Shown one piece after another: positions 25,137 to 33,507 of a stretch of 64,000 nt of DNA (its first letter is position 1; each line of letters begins with the position of its first letter). The stretch comes from Cellulomonas chengniuliangii. GTDB taxonomy: Bacteria > Actinomycetota > Actinomycetes > Actinomycetales > Cellulomonadaceae. The notes under the pieces were generated by a model, which saw only the letters and a program-made list of their open reading frames with translations, did not search any database and was not told the DNA's origin. A program made the position numbers and the translations under genes. The DNA lies in assembly GCF_024508335.1 (NCBI RefSeq), contig NZ_CP101988.1, positions 3,507,555 through 3,571,554 of the forward strand, given 5' to 3'.

Positions 25137-26227
25137 CCTCCATCCGCGTCGCCATCGTCGGCGTCGGCAACTGCGCCGCGTCACTCGTCCAGGGCGTGCA
25201 CTACTACGCCGACGCCCCGGTGGACACCAAGGTCCCCGGCCTGATGCATGTCCAGCTCGGCGACTACCACGTCAAGGACATCGAGTTCGTCGCGGCCTTC
25301 GACGTCGACGCGAAGAAGGTCGGCTTCGACCTGTCCGAGGCGATCCTCGCGAGCGAGAACAACACCATCAAGATCGCCGACGTCCCGCCGCTCGGCGTGA
25401 CGGTCCAGCGCGGTCACACGCTCGACGGCCTGGGCAAGTACTACTCCGAGACCATCGAGGAGTCGGACGCCGAGGCTGTCGACATCGTCGCAGCGCTGCG
25501 CGAGGCGCAGGTCGACGTCCTCATCTGCTACCTGCCCGTCGGGTCTGAGAAGGCCGCGAAGTTCTACGCCCAGTGCGCGATCGACGCGAACGTCGCGTTC
25601 GTCAACGCCCTGCCCGTGTTCATCGCGTCCGACCCCGAGTGGGCCGCGAAGTTCGAGGCCGCTGGTGTCCCGATCGTCGGCGACGACATCAAGTCGCAGG
25701 TCGGCGCGACCATCACGCACCGCGTGCTCGCCCGCCTGTTCGAGGACCGCGGCGTCATCCTGGACCGCACGTACCAGCTGAACGTCGGCGGCAACATGGA
25801 CTTCAAGAACATGCTCGAGCGCGAGCGCCTGGAGTCCAAGAAGCTCTCCAAGACGCAGGCGGTCACCTCCAACCTCCACGACGGCCCCCTGGCCGGCAAG
25901 AAGGAGGACCGCAACGTCCACATCGGCCCGTCGGACTACGTGGCGTGGCTCGACGACCGCAAGTGGGCCTACGTCCGCCTCGAGGGCCGCGCGTTCGGCG
26001 AGGTGCCCCTGAACCTCGAGTACAAGCTCGAGGTCTGGGACTCCCCCAACTCGGCCGGCATCATCATCGACGCCCTGCGCGCCGCGAAGATCGCCAAGGA
26101 CCGCGGCGTCGGCGGCCCCATCCTGTCCGCCGCGACGTACTTCATGAAGTCGCCGCCGGTCCAGATGGAGGACACCATCGGCCGCGAGCAGCTCGAGGCC
26201 TTCATCCGCGGCGACATCGAGCGCTGA
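25133..26227 (+). CDS. ino1: inositol-1-phosphate synthase
   Basis: A 364-residue NAD-dependent enzyme that converts glucose 6-phosphate to inositol 1-phosphate, the first step to inositol, phosphatidylinositol and mycothiol in actinobacteria. The NAD motif is [16 protein letters not shown] (residues 5-20). Later motifs [28 protein letters not shown] and the phosphate/active-site Lys in PSDYVAWL match the actinobacterial MIPS family. It starts at an ATG overlapping the padR stop and is followed by a terminator. A regulator coupled to it is shared with mycobacteria. Confidence 0.96.
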   Translation: MTSIRVAIVGVGNCAASLVQGVHYYADAPVDTKVPGLMHVQLGDYHVKDIEFVAAFDVDAKKVGFDLSEAILASENNTIKIADVPPLGVTVQRGHTLDGLGKYYSETIEESDAEAVDIVAALREAQVDVLICYLPVGSEKAAKFYAQCAIDANVAFVNALPVFIASDPEWAAKFEAAGVPIVGDDIKSQVGATITHRVLARLFEDRGVILDRTYQLNVGGNMDFKNMLERERLESKKLSKTQAVTSNLHDGPLAGKKEDRNVHIGPSDYVAWLDDRKWAYVRLEGRAFGEVPLNLEYKLEVWDSPNSAGIIIDALRAAKIAKDRGVGGPILSAATYFMKSPPVQMEDTIGREQLEAFIRGDIER

Positions 26228-26241
26228 TCTAGCCCTGCTCA

Positions 26242-26282
26242 GACGAAGGCCCCGGTGCGCCCCCGCGCCCGGGGCCTTCGTC
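26242..26282 (+). terminator. terminator after ino1
   Basis: GACGAAGGCCCCGG and CCGGGGCCTTCGTC form a 14-bp stem with a 12-13 base GC-rich loop, 15 bp after the ino1 stop. Confidence 0.85.
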
Positions 26283-26382
26283 ATGCCCGGATCCAGCCTT
26301 CCGTCCCAGGCCCCCGCGGCGGGCCCGGGTTACGTTGACGGGGATCGCCCTGCCCGCCCCGCCCCTGATCCCCGAGGTCACC

Positions 26383-27567
26383 ATGTCGTTGCCGCCGCTC
26401 GTCGAGCCTGCTCCCACGCTCTCCACCGCCGAGATCGAGCGCTACTCGCGTCACGCGGTGCTGCCGGGCATCGGGCTCGAGGGCCAGCGCCGGTTGAAGA
26501 ACGCGCGCGTGCTGGTGGTGGGCGCGGGCGGCCTGGGATCCCCCGTGCTGCTCTACCTGGCGGCCGCCGGAGTGGGGACCATCGGCATCGTCGACCAGGA
26601 CGTCGTCGAGTCCTCGAACCTGCAGCGGCAGGTCATCCACGGTGTCGCGGATGTGGGCCGGAGCAAGGTCGAGAGCGCCCGCACGGCCGTGCTGAACGTC
26701 AACCCGCACGTGCACGTGCAGACCCATGAGCTGCGTCTGGACGCGTCGAACGCGCTCGACGTGCTGCGCGGGTACGACGTGGTGGTCGACGGCGCCGACA
26801 ACTTCCCCACCCGTTACCTGGTCGGCGACGCGTGCGAGATGCTCGGGCTGCCGTGCGTGTGGGGCTCGATCTACCGGTTCGACGGCCAGGTGTCGCTGTT
26901 CTGGACCGACCCGCCCACCACCGCTGGCCACCCGGCCGTCCGGTACCGCGACGTCTTCCCCGAGCCGCCGGCGCCGGGGAGTGCGCCGTCGTGCGCCGAG
27001 GGCGGCGTGCTCGGCGTGCTGTGCGGCGCGATCGGCTCGGCGATGGCCAACGAGGTCGTGAAGCTGGTCACCGGCACCGGCGAGCCGCTGCTGGGCCGCG
27101 TGCTCGTGCATGACGCCCTGGCGGCCCGGTGGCGCGAGGTCCCGGTGGCGCCCGACCCGCTGGGGGTCCCGGTCACCGCGCTGGTCGACCTCGACACTGC
27201 CTGCGCCGCGCCGCAGGTCCCGGCGGGGAGCGGACTGCCGGGCATCTCGGTGCGGGAGCTCGCTGACCGCCTCGCGGCCCGGGACCTCGGCGAGGACGAC
27301 TTCGACCTGATCGACGTGCGCGAGCCCGCCGAGCACGAGCTGGTCGCGATCCCGGGCGCCCGCCTGCTGCCCCGGGGCGGTTTCCTCGACGGATCCGCCC
27401 TCGCCGACCTGTCCCCCGAGACGCCCGTCGTCCTGCACTGCAAGTCGGGGGCTCGCTCTGCCGAGGTGCTCGAGCTGGTGCTCGCGGCCGGATACGACGC
27501 CGTGCACCTGACCGGCGGGGTCCTCGCCTGGGTCGACGAGATCGAGCCGGCGAAGCCGCGGTACTGA
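26383..27567 (+). CDS. moeZ: MoeB/MoeZ-type adenylyltransferase/sulfurtransferase
   Basis: A 394-residue fusion that activates the C-terminal Gly-Gly of MoaD-like proteins and delivers sulfur to it. The ATP-binding E1-like domain (about 10-250) shows the GAGGLGSPVLLYLAAAGVG nucleotide loop, DNFPTRYLV and the catalytic region CVWGSI. The C-terminal rhodanese domain (about 285-394) ends with DVREPAEHELVAIPGA and the active-site Cys in LHCKSGARS. One of the expected CxxC zinc pairs is not obvious. The ATG at 26383 with GAGG upstream is preferred to the TTG at 26335. It starts the Moco gene block. Confidence 0.88.
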   Translation: MSLPPLVEPAPTLSTAEIERYSRHAVLPGIGLEGQRRLKNARVLVVGAGGLGSPVLLYLAAAGVGTIGIVDQDVVESSNLQRQVIHGVADVGRSKVESARTAVLNVNPHVHVQTHELRLDASNALDVLRGYDVVVDGADNFPTRYLVGDACEMLGLPCVWGSIYRFDGQVSLFWTDPPTTAGHPAVRYRDVFPEPPAPGSAPSCAEGGVLGVLCGAIGSAMANEVVKLVTGTGEPLLGRVLVHDALAARWREVPVAPDPLGVPVTALVDLDTACAAPQVPAGSGLPGISVRELADRLAARDLGEDDFDLIDVREPAEHELVAIPGARLLPRGGFLDGSALADLSPETPVVLHCKSGARSAEVLELVLAAGYDAVHLTGGVLAWVDEIEPAKPRY

Positions 27568-27574
27568 CAGGCGC

Positions 27575-27600
27575 GGCGCCGCCCGCTCAGGAGCGGCGCC
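27575..27600. terminator. hairpin between moeZ and moaC
   Basis: GGCGCCGC and GCGGCGCC (8-bp arms, 10-base loop) lie between the convergent stop codons and overlap the end of moaC. Confidence 0.6.
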
Positions 27601-28069
27601 AGGAGCCGCTGCGGCCGCCCGTCTTCTCCTCGACCTGGATGTCGGTGATGACGGCCGCGCGGTCCACAGCCTTGACCATGTCGACCATCGCCAGCCCGGC
27701 GGCGGCCACGCAGGTCAACGCCTCCATCTCGACGCCGGTGCGGTCGGCGGTGCGGACCGTCGCCTGGATGCGCACGCCCTCGTCGGTGACCTCGAGGTCG
27801 ACGGTGACCCCGTGGATCGCGATCGGGTGGCACAGCGGCACCAGGTCCGGGGTGCGCTTCGCGGCCTGGATCCCCGCGATCCGCGCGACCGCCAGCGCGT
27901 CGCCCTTCGGGACGCCCTCGCCGCGCAGCAGCCCGATCACGGTGGGGGTGGTGCGGACGAAACCGCTGGCCGTGGCGCTGCGCACCGTGACGTCCTTCGC
28001 GCTCACGTCGACCATGCGGGCGGCCCCGCGCGAGTCGACGTGCGTCAGGTGGCTGCGGTCCTCGGTCAT
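27587..28069 (-). CDS. moaC: cyclic pyranopterin monophosphate synthase
   Basis: A 160-residue enzyme that completes conversion of GTP to cyclic pyranopterin monophosphate in Moco synthesis, acting after MoaA. Recognised by LTHVDSRGAARMVDVSAK, KRTPDLVPLCHPI and GVEMEALTCVAAAGLAMVDMVKA. The ATG at 28069 follows AAGGGA; a GTG at 28087 is less likely. It is divergent from moaA across a region with a candidate operator. Confidence 0.95.
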   Translation of the reverse strand: MTEDRSHLTHVDSRGAARMVDVSAKDVTVRSATASGFVRTTPTVIGLLRGEGVPKGDALAVARIAGIQAAKRTPDLVPLCHPIAIHGVTVDLEVTDEGVRIQATVRTADRTGVEMEALTCVAAAGLAMVDMVKAVDRAAVITDIQVEEKTGGRSGSWRRS

Positions 28070-28152
28070 GTCTGGTCCCTTCGTCACGGGTCGCGGGGAT
28101 GCCGCGTCCCGTCGCCGAGGCTAGCCGTCGGCGTCCGTCCCGACCCCGGGGC

Positions 28153-28187
28153 CTAGGTCATGGGTCCACCACGTGGGTCCCACCTAG
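28153..28187. promoter_or_regulatory. candidate operator and promoter of moaA/moaC
   Basis: CTAGGT at 28153-28158 and ACCTAG at 28182-28187 bracket two GGGTCC direct repeats, forming an imperfect inverted repeat just before the moaA start. There is no Shine-Dalgarno sequence before the ATG at 28197, so moaA may be leaderless, with TAGTCT as its -10 element. Confidence 0.4.
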
Positions 28188-28196
28188 TCTCGCGTC

Positions 28197-29258
28197 ATGA
28201 GCCAGGTCCTCGCCGAGCAGGTTGACGCGCACCCCACGTCGGGTGGCCTGGTGGACCGCCAGGGCCGGGTCGCCACAGACCTGCGGGTCTCGCTGACCGA
28301 CCGCTGCAACCTCCGCTGCACCTATTGCATGCCGGCCGAGGGGCAGGACTGGCTGCCCGACAGCCACGTGCTCACGGACGACGAGATGATCCGCCTCATC
28401 ACCATCGCGGTGGAGCGGCTGGGCGTCCGCGAGGTGCGCTTCACCGGCGGCGAGCCGCTGCTGCGGCGGGGCCTGGAGACGCTGATCGCGGCGACCACCA
28501 GCCTGCGGACCGTGGACGGGCTCGCCCCCGAGACCTCGATCACCACCAACGGCCTGGGGCTGGCGCACCGCGCGGAGGGCCTGGTGGCCGCCGGCCTGAC
28601 CCGCGCCAACGTCTCCCTGGACACCCTCGACCGCGCCCGGTACGCCGCCATCACCCGCCGCGACCGCCTCCCCGCGGTGCTCGCCGGGCTCGAGGCCGCC
28701 GACCGCGCCGGGCTGCGGCCGCTCAAGGTGAACACCGTGCTCATGCGCGGGGTCAACGACGACGAGGCCGTGCCGCTGCTGCGCTGGGCGCTCGAGCACG
28801 GGTACCGCCTGCGGTTCATCGAGCAGATGCCGCTAGGCCCGCGCGAGTCGTGGGACCGGTCCGAGATGGTCACCGCCGCGGAGATCCTCGCGTCGCTGCG
28901 CGGCGCCTTCGACCTGGTCGAGCAGCCCGGCCTGGTGCGCGGCGCGGCGCCCGCCCAGACCTGGACCGTGGACGGCGGCGGGCCTGACGGCTCCTGGGAC
29001 GTCGGCGTGGTCGCCTCTGTCACGAACCCGTTCTGCGGGAACTGTGACCGTGTGCGGCTCACCTCCGACGGCCGGCTGCGCAACTGCCTGTTCGCGCTGC
29101 GGGAGACTAACCTGCTGGACCTGGTGCGCTCCGGGATGGACGATGCGAGCCTGGCCGACGTGTGGCGATCCGCGATGTGGGGCAAGACCGCGCAGCACGG
29201 GATCGAGACGGACGGGTTCGTGCAGCCGCGCCGCCCGATGAGCGCGATCGGAGGATGA
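28197..29258 (+). CDS. moaA: GTP 3',8-cyclase
   Basis: A 353-residue radical SAM enzyme that starts Moco synthesis from GTP. The SAM cluster motif CNLRCTYC is at about residues 38-45, and the second C-terminal [4Fe-4S] site is formed by CGNCDRVRLTSDGRLRNC (about 281-298). It ends with the Gly-Gly tail that MoaA needs. TGGEPLL is the GGE SAM motif. The ATG at 28197 has no ribosome-binding site, so leaderless translation is likely. moaD follows by 3 bp. Confidence 0.97.
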   Translation: MSQVLAEQVDAHPTSGGLVDRQGRVATDLRVSLTDRCNLRCTYCMPAEGQDWLPDSHVLTDDEMIRLITIAVERLGVREVRFTGGEPLLRRGLETLIAATTSLRTVDGLAPETSITTNGLGLAHRAEGLVAAGLTRANVSLDTLDRARYAAITRRDRLPAVLAGLEAADRAGLRPLKVNTVLMRGVNDDEAVPLLRWALEHGYRLRFIEQMPLGPRESWDRSEMVTAAEILASLRGAFDLVEQPGLVRGAAPAQTWTVDGGGPDGSWDVGVVASVTNPFCGNCDRVRLTSDGRLRNCLFALRETNLLDLVRSGMDDASLADVWRSAMWGKTAQHGIETDGFVQPRRPMSAIGG

Positions 29259-29261
29259 GCG

Positions 29262-29537
29262 ATGAGTGAGCTCGTGACGGGAACCGTGCGGGTGAGGGTC
29301 CGCTACTTCGCCGGGGCAGGCGCCGCCGCCAAGGTCGACGAGGAGCACGTGGACGTCGCCGAGGGCTCGCTGGTCAGCGGGGTGCTCGAGGTCGTGGGCG
29401 CGCAGCGCGGACCCGACCTGGCCCGTGTCATCGCCGCGAGCAGCGTGCTGGTCGACGGCGTGCAGGACCGAGAGCGCAGCCACCCGGTGCGTGACGGGCT
29501 GACCATCGACGTGCTGCCGCCCTTCGCGGGCGGCTGA
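29262..29537 (+). CDS. moaD: MoaD/ThiS-family sulfur carrier protein
   Basis: A 91-residue ubiquitin-like small subunit of molybdopterin synthase. It ends in PFAGG, the thiocarboxylate-forming Gly-Gly tail, and begins with the strand RVRVRYFAGAGAAA. It lies 3 bp after moaA with GAGG upstream of the ATG. MoeZ would charge its C-terminus with sulfur, and MoaE accepts it to build molybdopterin. Confidence 0.93.
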   Translation: MSELVTGTVRVRVRYFAGAGAAAKVDEEHVDVAEGSLVSGVLEVVGAQRGPDLARVIAASSVLVDGVQDRERSHPVRDGLTIDVLPPFAGG

Positions 29538-29564
29538 GAGCGCGGGCGAGGGAACGGGCGCCCG

Positions 29565-30107
29565 TCAGGGGCAGGCGACCCACTCGTCGCCGCCGTCGGC
29601 CAAGACCTGCCGCTTCCACACCGGGAGCTGGTGCTTGACCTCGTCCACCAGCAGCGCCGCCGCCGCGAATGCCTCTGCCCGGTGGGCCGCCGACACCGCG
29701 ACCGCGAGGGCGCACTCCCCCACGGCGAGGACGCCGATGCGATGCGAGACCGCCACGGCGTCGACGTCGCAGCGGGCCGTGACCTCGGCGACCACGCGTG
29801 CGAGAACCTCCCCCGCCGACGGGTGCGCCACGTACTCGATGGACGTGACGCCGCGTCCTCCGTCGTGGTCGCGGACGTCGCCGGAGAAGGTCACGACCGC
29901 GCCGGCCTGCGCGCAGGCCACCGCGTCGGCATGGGCGGCCACGCTGAGCACGGCGTCGGTGACGTCGGCGCGCACGACGCGGCGGGCGGGCGGGTGCACA
30001 CGCGAGGTGTCGCGCGTCGCCGCGGGGGCCGGGGCGTCCGGGGCGAGCGCGGGATGGTCCTGGTGGGGGTCAGGACGGCCGGCCTCGGCCACCGTGTCGT
30101 GCGTCAT
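29565..30107 (-). CDS. moaE: molybdopterin synthase large subunit MoaE
   Basis: A 180-residue catalytic subunit of molybdopterin synthase, working with MoaD. Recognised by AVVTFSGDVRDHDGGRGVTSIEY, SHRIGVLAVGE and the C-terminal segment EVKHQLPVWKRQVLADG. The first 45 residues are Pro/Ala/Asp-rich and absent from most MoaE proteins; internal starts cannot be excluded. It converges on moaD and is divergent from the first dmsA. Confidence 0.94.
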   Translation of the reverse strand: MTHDTVAEAGRPDPHQDHPALAPDAPAPAATRDTSRVHPPARRVVRADVTDAVLSVAAHADAVACAQAGAVVTFSGDVRDHDGGRGVTSIEYVAHPSAGEVLARVVAEVTARCDVDAVAVSHRIGVLAVGECALAVAVSAAHRAEAFAAAALLVDEVKHQLPVWKRQVLADGGDEWVACP

Positions 30108-30378
30108 GTGGCCAGCCTAGGCACGAAGTCCCCCATCGCTGTGGGACCTGAGGCCGCCAGGCCCGCGGACGCGCCCGCTCGCCCGGAAGGCCTATTGCCA
30201 CGGGAATTCCCGTGCGAAGAATTCAGGTCATCCCATCAATACATTAGGCAAAGGTGTTGTTGTTAAATGCGCAAGAGGGACTTTAGACCCCTTCAGTAAT
30301 TCATTCCGCCTCCACAATCCTTCCACCAGCAATCTGCGCAGCGCCCCCGTCCAGGACGCCCGCCGGAAGGACTCGACG
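30108..30378. promoter_or_regulatory. upstream region of first dms operon
   Basis: A 271-bp spacer that includes a perfect 16-bp palindrome CACGGGAATTCCCGTG (30199-30214). An unusually AT-rich tract for this genome (about 30225-30345) has runs such as GTTGTTGTTAAATG and TAATTCATTCC, likely the promoter. No FNR/Rex-type consensus was clear. Confidence 0.5.
30199..30214. promoter_or_regulatory. perfect 16-bp palindrome upstream of first dmsA
   Basis: CACGGGAATTCCCGTG, 165 bp before the dmsA start, at the edge of the AT-rich tract. It probably binds a dimeric regulator of the molybdoenzyme operon; the second dms operon has only the half-site CACGGGA (near 34575). Confidence 0.55.
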
Positions 30379-32820
30379 ATGACCCAGACGGCCACCCCCA
30401 GGCCCACCCTCCTCGGGGCGCCCGTGCCCCGACGCTCATTCATGAAGTGGAGCGCCGCCGCCGGTGGCGCCGCAGCGGCCGTGGGCATCGGCGCCCACTA
30501 CGGCCTGATCCCCCTGCCCACCGCCTCCGCAGAGCCCTCCACCGGCGACGACGCCGGCGAGAAGGTCGTGTGGAACTCCTGCAACGTCAACTGCGGCTCC
30601 CGCTGCCCGTTGCTGATGACCGTCGTCGACGGCGCCATCACCCGCATCGACGCCGACCCCACGGGCGACGACGAGCTCGGCAGCCAGCAGATCCGCGCCT
30701 GCGTGCGCGGTCGGTCCATCCGCCAGCGCATCTACAGCCCCGACCGCCTGAAGCACCCGATGAAGCGGGTCGGCAAGCGCGGCGCGGGCGAGTTCGAGCA
30801 GATCACCTGGGAGGAGGCGTTCGACACGATCGCCGACTCCCTCAAGAAGACCCTCGACGAGTACGGCAACGAGGCCGTGTACGTGCAGTACGGCTCAGGC
30901 ACGACAGGGGCGAATGCCTCCGGTGGAACGTCCGTGTCGCGGCTCATGAACCTGCTCGGCGGCAACCTCGGCTATTACGGCACCTACAGCACGTCGCAGA
31001 TCAACGCCGCCACCCCGTACACCTACGGGGTGGAGCGGGAGACGAACAACTCCTTCAACGACGCCATCAACACCAAGCTGCTCGTGCTCTGGGGCAACAA
31101 CCCCCACGAGACGCGGATGAGCGGCGGTGGCGAGCTCTACATCGCACAGCAGGCCAAGGAGATCGGCGGCGCCAAGGTCATCGTGATCGACCCGCGCCAG
31201 TCCGACACGGCCGTGACGATGGCTGACGAATGGGTTCCACTGCGTCCCGGGACCGACGGCGCGCTCGTGGCCGGCATGGCCCACGTCATGGTCACGGAGG
31301 GCCTGCACGACCAGGCGTTCCTGGACACCTACTGCGTGGGGTTCGACGAGGAGCACCTGCCGGAGAGCGCGAAGCCGGGCAGCTCCTACAAGGCCTACCT
31401 GCTGGGAGACGGCCCCGACGGGGTTGAGAAGACCCCGGAGTGGGCCGCGCCCATCACAGGCGTCCCGGCCGCGACCATCCGTCGGCTCGCCCGCGAGATC
31501 GCCCAGGCCAAGCCGTGCGCGATCGTGCAGGGCTGGGGACCGCAGCGGCACGCGAACGGCGAGGCGACGGTCCGGGCCATCTACCTTCTGGCCGCGATGA
31601 CCGGCAACGTCGGCCTCTCGGGCGGCGGCCTCGGCGCACGGGAGGGCAACTACACGATTCCGACCGCGCGCTTCCCCGGGGGCACCAACCCGATCGCCAC
31701 GAAGATCTCCTGCTTCACGTGGACCGACGCGATCGAGCGTGGGCCGGAGATGACGGCCACCGCCGACGGAGTGCGGGGCAAGGACAAGCTCGACGTCCCG
31801 ATCAAGTTCATCTGGAACCACGCGAGCAACACGCTGATCAACCAGCACTCCGACATCAACCGAACGATCAAGCTGCTCGAGGACGACTCGCTCTGCGAGA
31901 TGATCGTCGTGATCGACAACCAGCTGTGCGCCTCGGCGAAGTTCGCCGACATCCTCCTGCCGGACGTCTCCAACGCGGAGCTCACGGACCTCATCCCCAG
32001 CGGTTACTCGGGTGACCTGGCATACGCGATCCTCGCCCAGAAGGCGATCGAGCCGCTTTTCGAGTGCCGCTCGACGTACGACATCTGCGCCGAGATCGCC
32101 GACCGCATGGGCATCAAGGACAAGTTCACCGAGGGCAAGACGCTCGACGAGTGGGTGGAGCAGCTCGTCGCCGACAGCCAGAAGGCGATCGATGGATTCC
32201 CTAGCTACGACGAGCTGGCCACCCGGGGAATCTGGCGTAAGGCCAACCCGGCGGGCTTCACCGTCGGCCTCAAGAAGTTCCGCGACGACCCGGTGGCGAA
32301 CCCGCTGAAGACGCCGTCCGGGAAGATCGAGATCTACTCCGAGCGCCTGCAGGAGATCGCGGACACCTGGGAGGGCGTCGACGGCGAGATCCCGGCCATC
32401 CCCGCGTACGTCCCGTCGTGGGAGGGCCATGACGATCCGCTGACCAGCACCTATCCGCTGCAGATGATCGGGCACCACTACAAGTCGAGGACGCACTCGA
32501 GCTACGGCAACGTGGCGTGGCTCAAGGAGGCCCACCCCCAGGTGGTGTGGGTCAACACGCTCGACGCCAAGGCGCGTGGCATTGAGAACGACGACGTGGT
32601 CCACGTGTTCAACGACCGCGGCCGCATCGAGCTCCTGGCCCGTGTCACGACTCGCATCGCACCCGGGGTCCTGTCTGTCCCGCAGGGCGCCTGGTACGCG
32701 CCCGACAAGGACGGCGTGGACAAGGGCGGAAGCACGAACACCCTGACGTCCTGGCACCCGTCGCCCCTGGCGAAGGGCAACCCGCAGCACACCAACCTCG
32801 TGCAGATTGAGAAGGCCTGA
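30379..32820 (+). CDS. dmsA: DmsA-type molybdopterin oxidoreductase, copy 1
   Basis: An 813-residue catalytic subunit of the DMSO-reductase superfamily, exported folded by Tat. The Tat motif is RRSFMK (residues 18-23) followed by a hydrophobic Ala/Gly stretch ending near SAEP. A [4Fe-4S] site is formed by Cys68, Cys72, Cys76 and Cys108. The Moco-binding GNNPHETRMSG, IDPRQSDTA, VQGWGPQRHANGE and the C-terminal domain IGHHYKSRTHS follow. Likely substrates are DMSO, TMAO or another S/N-oxide; sequence alone cannot decide. The ATG at 30379 is 9 bp after GGAAGGAC. dmsB follows after 2 bp. Confidence 0.92.
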   Translation: MTQTATPRPTLLGAPVPRRSFMKWSAAAGGAAAAVGIGAHYGLIPLPTASAEPSTGDDAGEKVVWNSCNVNCGSRCPLLMTVVDGAITRIDADPTGDDELGSQQIRACVRGRSIRQRIYSPDRLKHPMKRVGKRGAGEFEQITWEEAFDTIADSLKKTLDEYGNEAVYVQYGSGTTGANASGGTSVSRLMNLLGGNLGYYGTYSTSQINAATPYTYGVERETNNSFNDAINTKLLVLWGNNPHETRMSGGGELYIAQQAKEIGGAKVIVIDPRQSDTAVTMADEWVPLRPGTDGALVAGMAHVMVTEGLHDQAFLDTYCVGFDEEHLPESAKPGSSYKAYLLGDGPDGVEKTPEWAAPITGVPAATIRRLAREIAQAKPCAIVQGWGPQRHANGEATVRAIYLLAAMTGNVGLSGGGLGAREGNYTIPTARFPGGTNPIATKISCFTWTDAIERGPEMTATADGVRGKDKLDVPIKFIWNHASNTLINQHSDINRTIKLLEDDSLCEMIVVIDNQLCASAKFADILLPDVSNAELTDLIPSGYSGDLAYAILAQKAIEPLFECRSTYDICAEIADRMGIKDKFTEGKTLDEWVEQLVADSQKAIDGFPSYDELATRGIWRKANPAGFTVGLKKFRDDPVANPLKTPSGKIEIYSERLQEIADTWEGVDGEIPAIPAYVPSWEGHDDPLTSTYPLQMIGHHYKSRTHSSYGNVAWLKEAHPQVVWVNTLDAKARGIENDDVVHVFNDRGRIELLARVTTRIAPGVLSVPQGAWYAPDKDGVDKGGSTNTLTSWHPSPLAKGNPQHTNLVQIEKA

Positions 32821-33507
32821 TCATGGCGAAGCAGCTGGGCTTCTATTTCGACCAGACCCTGTGCACCGGGTGCAAGGCCTGCCAGGTCGCCTGCAAGGAC
32901 AAGAACGACCTGCCCGTCGGGGTCACCTGGCGGCGCGTGGCCGAGTACTCCGGCGGCACCTGGCGCCAGGACGGCGACACGTTCACCCCCAACGTGTTCA
33001 CCTACTACACCTCCATCTCCTGCAACCACTGCGACGACCCGCAGTGCGTCACGGTCTGCCCCACCACCGCCATGCACAAAGACGAGCACGGCATCGTCAC
33101 CATCGACGACGGCAAGTGCGTCGGCTGCCGCTACTGCGAATGGGCCTGCCCCTACGGAGCCCTGCAGTACGACAAGGACGCCGGCGTCATGACCAAGTGC
33201 GACCTGTGCATCGACCGCGTCAACGCCGGCGAGCAACCCGCCTGCGTCGCCGCCTGCCCCTCCCGAGCCCTCGAGTTCGGCGAGATCGACGAGCTGCGCG
33301 CCAAGTACGGCGACACCGCAGCCATCGAACCCCTGCCCGACCCCGCCATGACCCGCCCCAACCTGGTCATCACCCCGCACCGCGACGCCCAGCCCACCGG
33401 CCACGGCACCGGCGCCATCGGCAACCCCGAGGAGATCTGATGAACGTCCACGAGCTGCCGCTGGTGGCCTTCACCATCCTCGCCCAGATGTCCGTCGGAT
33501 CCTTCGT
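32749..33507 (+). repeat. near-identical duplicated block, copy 1 (end of dmsA, dmsB, start of dmsC)
   Basis: 759 bp matching 37098-37856 with four mismatches seen. Just upstream and downstream of this block the two cassettes diverge strongly, which indicates that the match is not simply recent duplication of the whole cassette. Confidence 0.85.
32823..33440 (+). CDS. dmsB: DmsB-type iron-sulfur electron-transfer subunit, copy 1
   Basis: A 205-residue ferredoxin-like subunit carrying electrons from DmsC to DmsA. Four Cys groups fit four [4Fe-4S] clusters: CTGCKACQVAC, CNHCDDPQCVTVC, CVGCRYCEWAC and CDLC with ACVAAC. Its stop overlaps the dmsC start (TGATG). The gene differs from copy 2 at four bases only, one of which changes Leu to Pro within YGAxQY. 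Confidence 0.95.
   Translation: MAKQLGFYFDQTLCTGCKACQVACKDKNDLPVGVTWRRVAEYSGGTWRQDGDTFTPNVFTYYTSISCNHCDDPQCVTVCPTTAMHKDEHGIVTIDDGKCVGCRYCEWACPYGALQYDKDAGVMTKCDLCIDRVNAGEQPACVAACPSRALEFGEIDELRAKYGDTAAIEPLPDPAMTRPNLVITPHRDAQPTGHGTGAIGNPEEI

Noticed and set aside
28070..28196. Molybdenum-cofactor riboswitch before moaA
   Set aside because: The leader appears too short and lacks the characteristic multi-stem layout.
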